DNA from: Streptomyces sp. DH5
Lineage (GTDB): Bacteria > Actinomycetota > Actinomycetes > Streptomycetales > Streptomycetaceae
Assembly: GCF_020873915.1 (NCBI RefSeq)
Contig: NZ_JAHWGP010000035.1
Coordinates: forward strand, 1-64,000
Reading direction: 5' to 3'
DNA: 64,000 nt
The notes under the pieces were generated by a model. It saw only the letters and a list, made by a program, of their open reading frames with translations. It was not told the DNA's origin and ran no database searches. This document shows positions 61,226 through 64,000 of the stretch, piece after piece. Both the position numbers and the translations under genes were made by a program. Position 1 is the first letter of the stretch. Each line of letters opens with the position of its first letter.

Positions 61226-62089
61226 TCACTGGTGCTCCCGGCACTCCCGCAGCAGCTTCTCGGTGCGCTGGGCCGACGCGGCCCGCGCCGTCATGTGGTC
61301 CAGCACCTCCAGGTGCACGGAGACCTCCCTGCGGGAGTCCAGGTACAGCGCCCCGGTCAGGTACTCGGTGAACACCATGTCCGGCAGCTCCGGCTCGGCG
61401 AAGCGGAACAGCGAGAACGGCGCGTACGTCCCGGGGTGCGGGCCGTCCGCGAACTCGGCGATCTGCAGGGTGATCCGGTCCCGTTCGGAGTACTCGAGCA
61501 GCTTGTCGAGCTGGTCGCGCATCACCCGGCCGTCGATGCTCACCGGACGGCGCAGCACCGTCTCGTCCATCAGCACCCACAGGTGCGGCGGGTCGGCCCG
61601 CTCCAGCAGCCGCTGACGCTCCATGCGCAGCGACACGTGCCGCTCGACCGCCTCCCGCCCCGCCGTGCCGATCGTCCCGGCCTCCAGGACGGCGCGCGCG
61701 TAGTCCTCCGTCTGCAGCAGTCCCGGCACGAAGTGCGGCTCGTAGGAGCGGATGATGCGGGCGGCGCCCTCCAGGCTCACGTACAGGCTGAACCACTCGG
61801 GCAGCACGTCGTGGTACCGCTGCCACCAGCCCGGCCGGTTCGCCTCCTCGGCGAGCTCCACGAAGGCGACGGACTCGCTGTCGGGCACCCCGTACGCGGT
61901 CAGCAGCAACTGGACGTAGGGGATCTTCAGCGAGACCTCGGCCGTCTCCATCCGCCGCACGGTGGCCGGTGCCACCCGCAGGATCCTGGCCGCCTCCTCC
62001 CGCGGGAGGCCGGCGGCCTCCCGCAGCTCCTGCAGCCGCCTTCCCAGGACCACCTGGCCCACGGTCGGTGCGGCCCGCCGCTCACTCAC
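61226..62089 (-). CDS. XRE-type regulator with DUF5753 domain
   Basis: A 287-residue protein: an N-terminal helix-turn-helix (LGRRLQELREAAGLPREEAARIL, VAPATVRRME) and a large DUF5753 domain (SYEPHFVPGLLQTEDYARAVL, PGTYAPFSLFRFAEPELPD). This architecture is the BldD-target/WhiJ-like family expanded in Streptomyces, normally beside a small DUF397 gene, which is missing here. GGGGAGGCG lies before the GTG at 62089. Convergent with dnaK. Confidence 0.9.
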   Translation of the reverse strand: MSERRAAPTVGQVVLGRRLQELREAAGLPREEAARILRVAPATVRRMETAEVSLKIPYVQLLLTAYGVPDSESVAFVELAEEANRPGWWQRYHDVLPEWFSLYVSLEGAARIIRSYEPHFVPGLLQTEDYARAVLEAGTIGTAGREAVERHVSLRMERQRLLERADPPHLWVLMDETVLRRPVSIDGRVMRDQLDKLLEYSERDRITLQIAEFADGPHPGTYAPFSLFRFAEPELPDMVFTEYLTGALYLDSRREVSVHLEVLDHMTARAASAQRTEKLLRECREHQ

Positions 62090-62319
62090 GCCACGCCTCC
62101 CCAACGCGCCCGGGCACGCGTTCAGTCTGTCATGTTCCTCCGACACTCTCACGAGCCACCGGGATCCGCCCTGTTTCCCTGCTCCCCATCGCCCTTACCC
62201 GGCGGGTAATCGACCCGGACGGGTCCCCGCGGGATCGTGGACGCACCGGGTTCCGGGCCGGCGCACTCCGGCCCGGGACCCGGCCCATCCCGCACGACCC
62301 CGACGGAGGGTGAACCATC

Positions 62320-62745
62320 ATGTCCGCGACCCAGCTCGCCGTACTCGCACGGACCGTGGAGCCGCAGCGGATGCTGCGCCGTTTCCTCGCCCTCGACGCC
62401 GCCGTGACCGGCGCCAACGCGCTCGCCTACCTCGCCCTTGCGGGGCCCCTCGGGCGCCTCCTCGGCGTGGACTCCGGCCTGCTCCTCGGTCTCGGGGCGT
62501 TCCTCGCGGTGTACGCGGCGGGCGTCACCCTGCTGGCCGCCCGGCCATATCCGCCGACGGCCGGCGTACGGATCGTCGTCGAGGCCAACCTCGCCTGGAC
62601 GGCGGTGAGTCTGGCCGCCCTCGCCCTGTGGCTCACCCCCACCACGGCCGGCGCGGTGTGGACGGTCCTCCAGGCGCTCACCGTGGCGGGCTTCGCCGTG
62701 GTCCAGCACCTGGCACTGAAGGCACGTCAGCCCAACCAGGACTGA
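62320..62745 (+). CDS. Four-helix membrane protein of unknown function
   Basis: A 141-residue protein with four hydrophobic segments (ALDAAVTGANALAYLALAG, LLLGLGAFLAVYAAGVTLLA, ANLAWTAVSLAALAL, AVWTVLQALTVAGFAVVQHL), resembling small DoxX/SPW-like membrane proteins. In Streptomyces such a gene often sits beside an MmyB-type regulator, as here. Its last 19 bases overlap the convergent regulator's end. ATG at 62320, with GGAGGGTG upstream. Confidence 0.8.
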   Translation: MSATQLAVLARTVEPQRMLRRFLALDAAVTGANALAYLALAGPLGRLLGVDSGLLLGLGAFLAVYAAGVTLLAARPYPPTAGVRIVVEANLAWTAVSLAALALWLTPTTAGAVWTVLQALTVAGFAVVQHLALKARQPNQD

Positions 62746-63548
62746 AGGTACTTCGCCGTCGCCGGGTCCGCCGGGAGCAGCGTCTCCACGGCCAGCTCGG
62801 CGACGGTCACGTCCATCGGCGTGTTGAACGTGGAGATCGACGACACGAAGGACAGCCTGCGCCCCTCGTGCTCGATCACCATCGGCAGCGCGAAGTACGC
62901 CACCGGCTCCTGCGGTTCCTCCGCGAGCCGCTCGCCGCTCTCCGGGACCGGATACGCCGAGACCTCCTCGTACAGCGCCCGCAGCGGCTCGGAGCGGCGC
63001 AGCGCGATGTGCCGCCGCATCTGCTCCAGCAGGTGTCCGCGCCACTCCCGCAGGTTCAGGATCCGCGGCGCCAGCCCCTGCGGGTGCAGGGTGAGCCGCA
63101 CCGCGTTCAGCGGCGGCTCCAGCAGCGCCTCGGGCATCCCGTCGAACAGGGCCATGACCCCCCGGTTGGCCGCCACCACGTCGTACATCGCGTCCACCAC
63201 GAGCGCCGGATACGGCTCGAAGCCGCCGATCAGCCGTTGGATGCCGTCCCGCAGCGCGTCCAGCGCCGGGTCGTCCAGCGGGGTGTGCGGGAAGCGGGGC
63301 GCGTAGCCGGCGGCCAGCAGCAGCGCGTTGCGCTCCCGCATCGGGACCTCCAGCTGCTCGGCGAGCCGCAGCACCATCTCCTCGCTGGGCCGGGAGCGGC
63401 CGGTCTCGATGAAGCTGATGTGCCGGGCGGAGGAGTCGGCGCGCAGGGCCAGCTCCAGCTGGCTGACCCGCCGCTGCTCGCGCCAGGCGCGCAGCAGTGG
63501 GCCCACGCCCTCGACGGTGGAAGCGGCACGGGACGGGACGGTGGTCAT
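62727..63548 (-). CDS. MmyB-like XRE transcriptional regulator
   Basis: A 273-residue regulator: HTH (LLRAWREQRRVSQLELALRADSSARHISFIE, ending TGRSRPS) and the MmyB ligand-binding domain (YDVVAANRGVMALF, LNLREWRGHLLEQ). MmyB-type regulators in Streptomyces usually control the adjacent gene; the convergent membrane protein gene is the candidate. ATG at 63548. Confidence 0.9.
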   Translation of the reverse strand: MTTVPSRAASTVEGVGPLLRAWREQRRVSQLELALRADSSARHISFIETGRSRPSEEMVLRLAEQLEVPMRERNALLLAAGYAPRFPHTPLDDPALDALRDGIQRLIGGFEPYPALVVDAMYDVVAANRGVMALFDGMPEALLEPPLNAVRLTLHPQGLAPRILNLREWRGHLLEQMRRHIALRRSEPLRALYEEVSAYPVPESGERLAEEPQEPVAYFALPMVIEHEGRRLSFVSSISTFNTPMDVTVAELAVETLLPADPATAKYLQSWLG

Positions 63549-63677
63549 GCTCAGGACCGTAGTCGAGACGCGGCCGGACCGGGGAGCCGCGCGTTGCCGG
63601 CGCGGGCCCCGGCGGGCCTCCTGTGGCAGCCTGGGAGCCCGGTACGCAACCCCTCACCCGTCCAAGGAGCGCTGGCC

Positions 63678-63983
63678 ATGCCCGTCGAACCGCTGTCGCA
63701 GAAGGAGATCGAGGACCGGCTGGCGCACCTGCCGGGCTGGTCCCTCGACGGGGACCGCCTCAGCCGCTCCTACCGGCTCGGCTCGCACTTCGCGGCGACG
63801 GCGATGGTCGTCCACGTCGCCCGGGTCCAGGAGGAACTCGACCACCACTCCGACCTGACCCTCGGCTACGACACCGTGTCCCTGTCCGTGCACACCCACA
63901 GCGCGGGCGGCACCGTCACCGCCAGGGACTTCGATCTCGCCCGCAGGGTGGAGGACCTGGCGCCCGGACACGGTGCACACTGA
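63678..63983 (+). CDS. 4a-hydroxytetrahydrobiopterin (pterin-4a-carbinolamine) dehydratase
   Basis: A 101-residue PCD/DCoH-family enzyme, a usual length. LPGWSLDGDRLSRSYRLGSHFAATAMVVHVARVQEELDHHSDLTLGYDTVSLSVHTHSAGG contains the [EDKH]-x3-H-[HN]-P/S-type motif (EELDHHSD) and H-x-x-G of the active site. It dehydrates carbinolamine formed by aromatic amino acid hydroxylases. The ATG at 63678 follows AAGGAGCG. No hydroxylase gene is near. Confidence 0.92.
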   Translation: MPVEPLSQKEIEDRLAHLPGWSLDGDRLSRSYRLGSHFAATAMVVHVARVQEELDHHSDLTLGYDTVSLSVHTHSAGGTVTARDFDLARRVEDLAPGHGAH

Positions 63984-63988
63984 GGCGC

Positions 63989-64000
63989 GTGCTGGACTAC
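63989..64000 (+). CDS. Possible start of the next gene (4 codons in window)
   Basis: GTG-CTG-GAC-TAC begins five bases after the PCD stop. The V/M-L-D-Y start is common to a group of Streptomyces SAM-dependent methyltransferases, but four codons cannot establish this. Truncated by the window edge. Confidence 0.25.

Overview
This window is very G+C-rich. Its coding runs often overlap by four bases (ATGA or GTGA), GTG starts are common, and it carries GvpO-to-GvpK gas vesicle genes, an F420-type LLM enzyme, a DUF5753 regulator and crotonyl-CoA carboxylase/reductase. Together these point to a Streptomyces chromosome. From memory the gene order resembles the S. coelicolor region around SCO6467 to SCO6530; this was not checked by search. 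I saw no tRNA, rRNA, CRISPR array, replication origin or intact insertion sequence.

Layout. (1) 59-1556: phosphatidylserine synthase and decarboxylase. (2) 1727-11037: an ethylmalonyl-CoA pathway block on the minus strand (acyl-CoA dehydrogenase, MaoC hydratase, CitE-type lyase, B12 mutase, Ccr), then a TetR regulator and a two-domain 3-hydroxyacyl-CoA dehydrogenase. (3) 11391-19930: mixed genes and decay, with a HEAT-repeat protein, a GNAT/RidA pair, a secreted tripeptidyl aminopeptidase, a radical-SAM pseudogene broken by an IS remnant but still preceded by a LexA-type box, an SRPBCC protein, an MFS exporter fused to carboxypeptidase-regulatory repeats, and a SpoIIE-phosphatase remnant. (4) 19979-25632: a four-peptidase operon (M55 D-aminopeptidase, M20, S9, S66 LD-carboxypeptidase) closed by a perfect 17-bp hairpin, then a GNAT gene. 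(5) 25633-34323: a DUF5107 remnant and stress-type genes (holin-like protein, CBS-BON, LLM oxidoreductase, type II NADH dehydrogenase with a 27-bp minisatellite tail, transketolase, LigD-type polymerase). (6) 34430-39800: the ten-gene gas vesicle operon gvpOAFGYZJLSK. (7) 39894-47768: methyltransferase, ABC-F ATPase, Vms1-type hydrolase, DUF6158, DJ-1/PfpI, DUF2795, a SigB-type sigma factor and a repetitive secreted protein. (8) 47924-57858: an aminotransferase-like protein lacking its PLP lysine, two metallo-beta-lactamase-fold hydrolases, DedA, a membrane-anchored phosphatase-superfamily protein, and a MoxR ATPase/VWA-metallopeptidase pair. (9) 57957-64000: OsmC, glycerophosphodiester phosphodiesterase, a second DnaK, two XRE regulators and pterin carbinolamine dehydratase.

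How the parts may work together. Several intergenic regions between 26.7 and 45.5 kb match the SigB-type promoter pattern (GNNT, a 14-16 base spacer, GGGTAY). Two of them use one palindromic GGGTACCC as the -10 element for divergent genes. With the SigB-type sigma gene at 45802 and the gas vesicle, CBS, DnaK and OsmC genes nearby, I infer a local general or osmotic stress regulon. The other lead candidates for little-described biology are the peptidase operon, the MoxR/VWA pair, the MFS-repeat fusion and the lysine-less aminotransferase.
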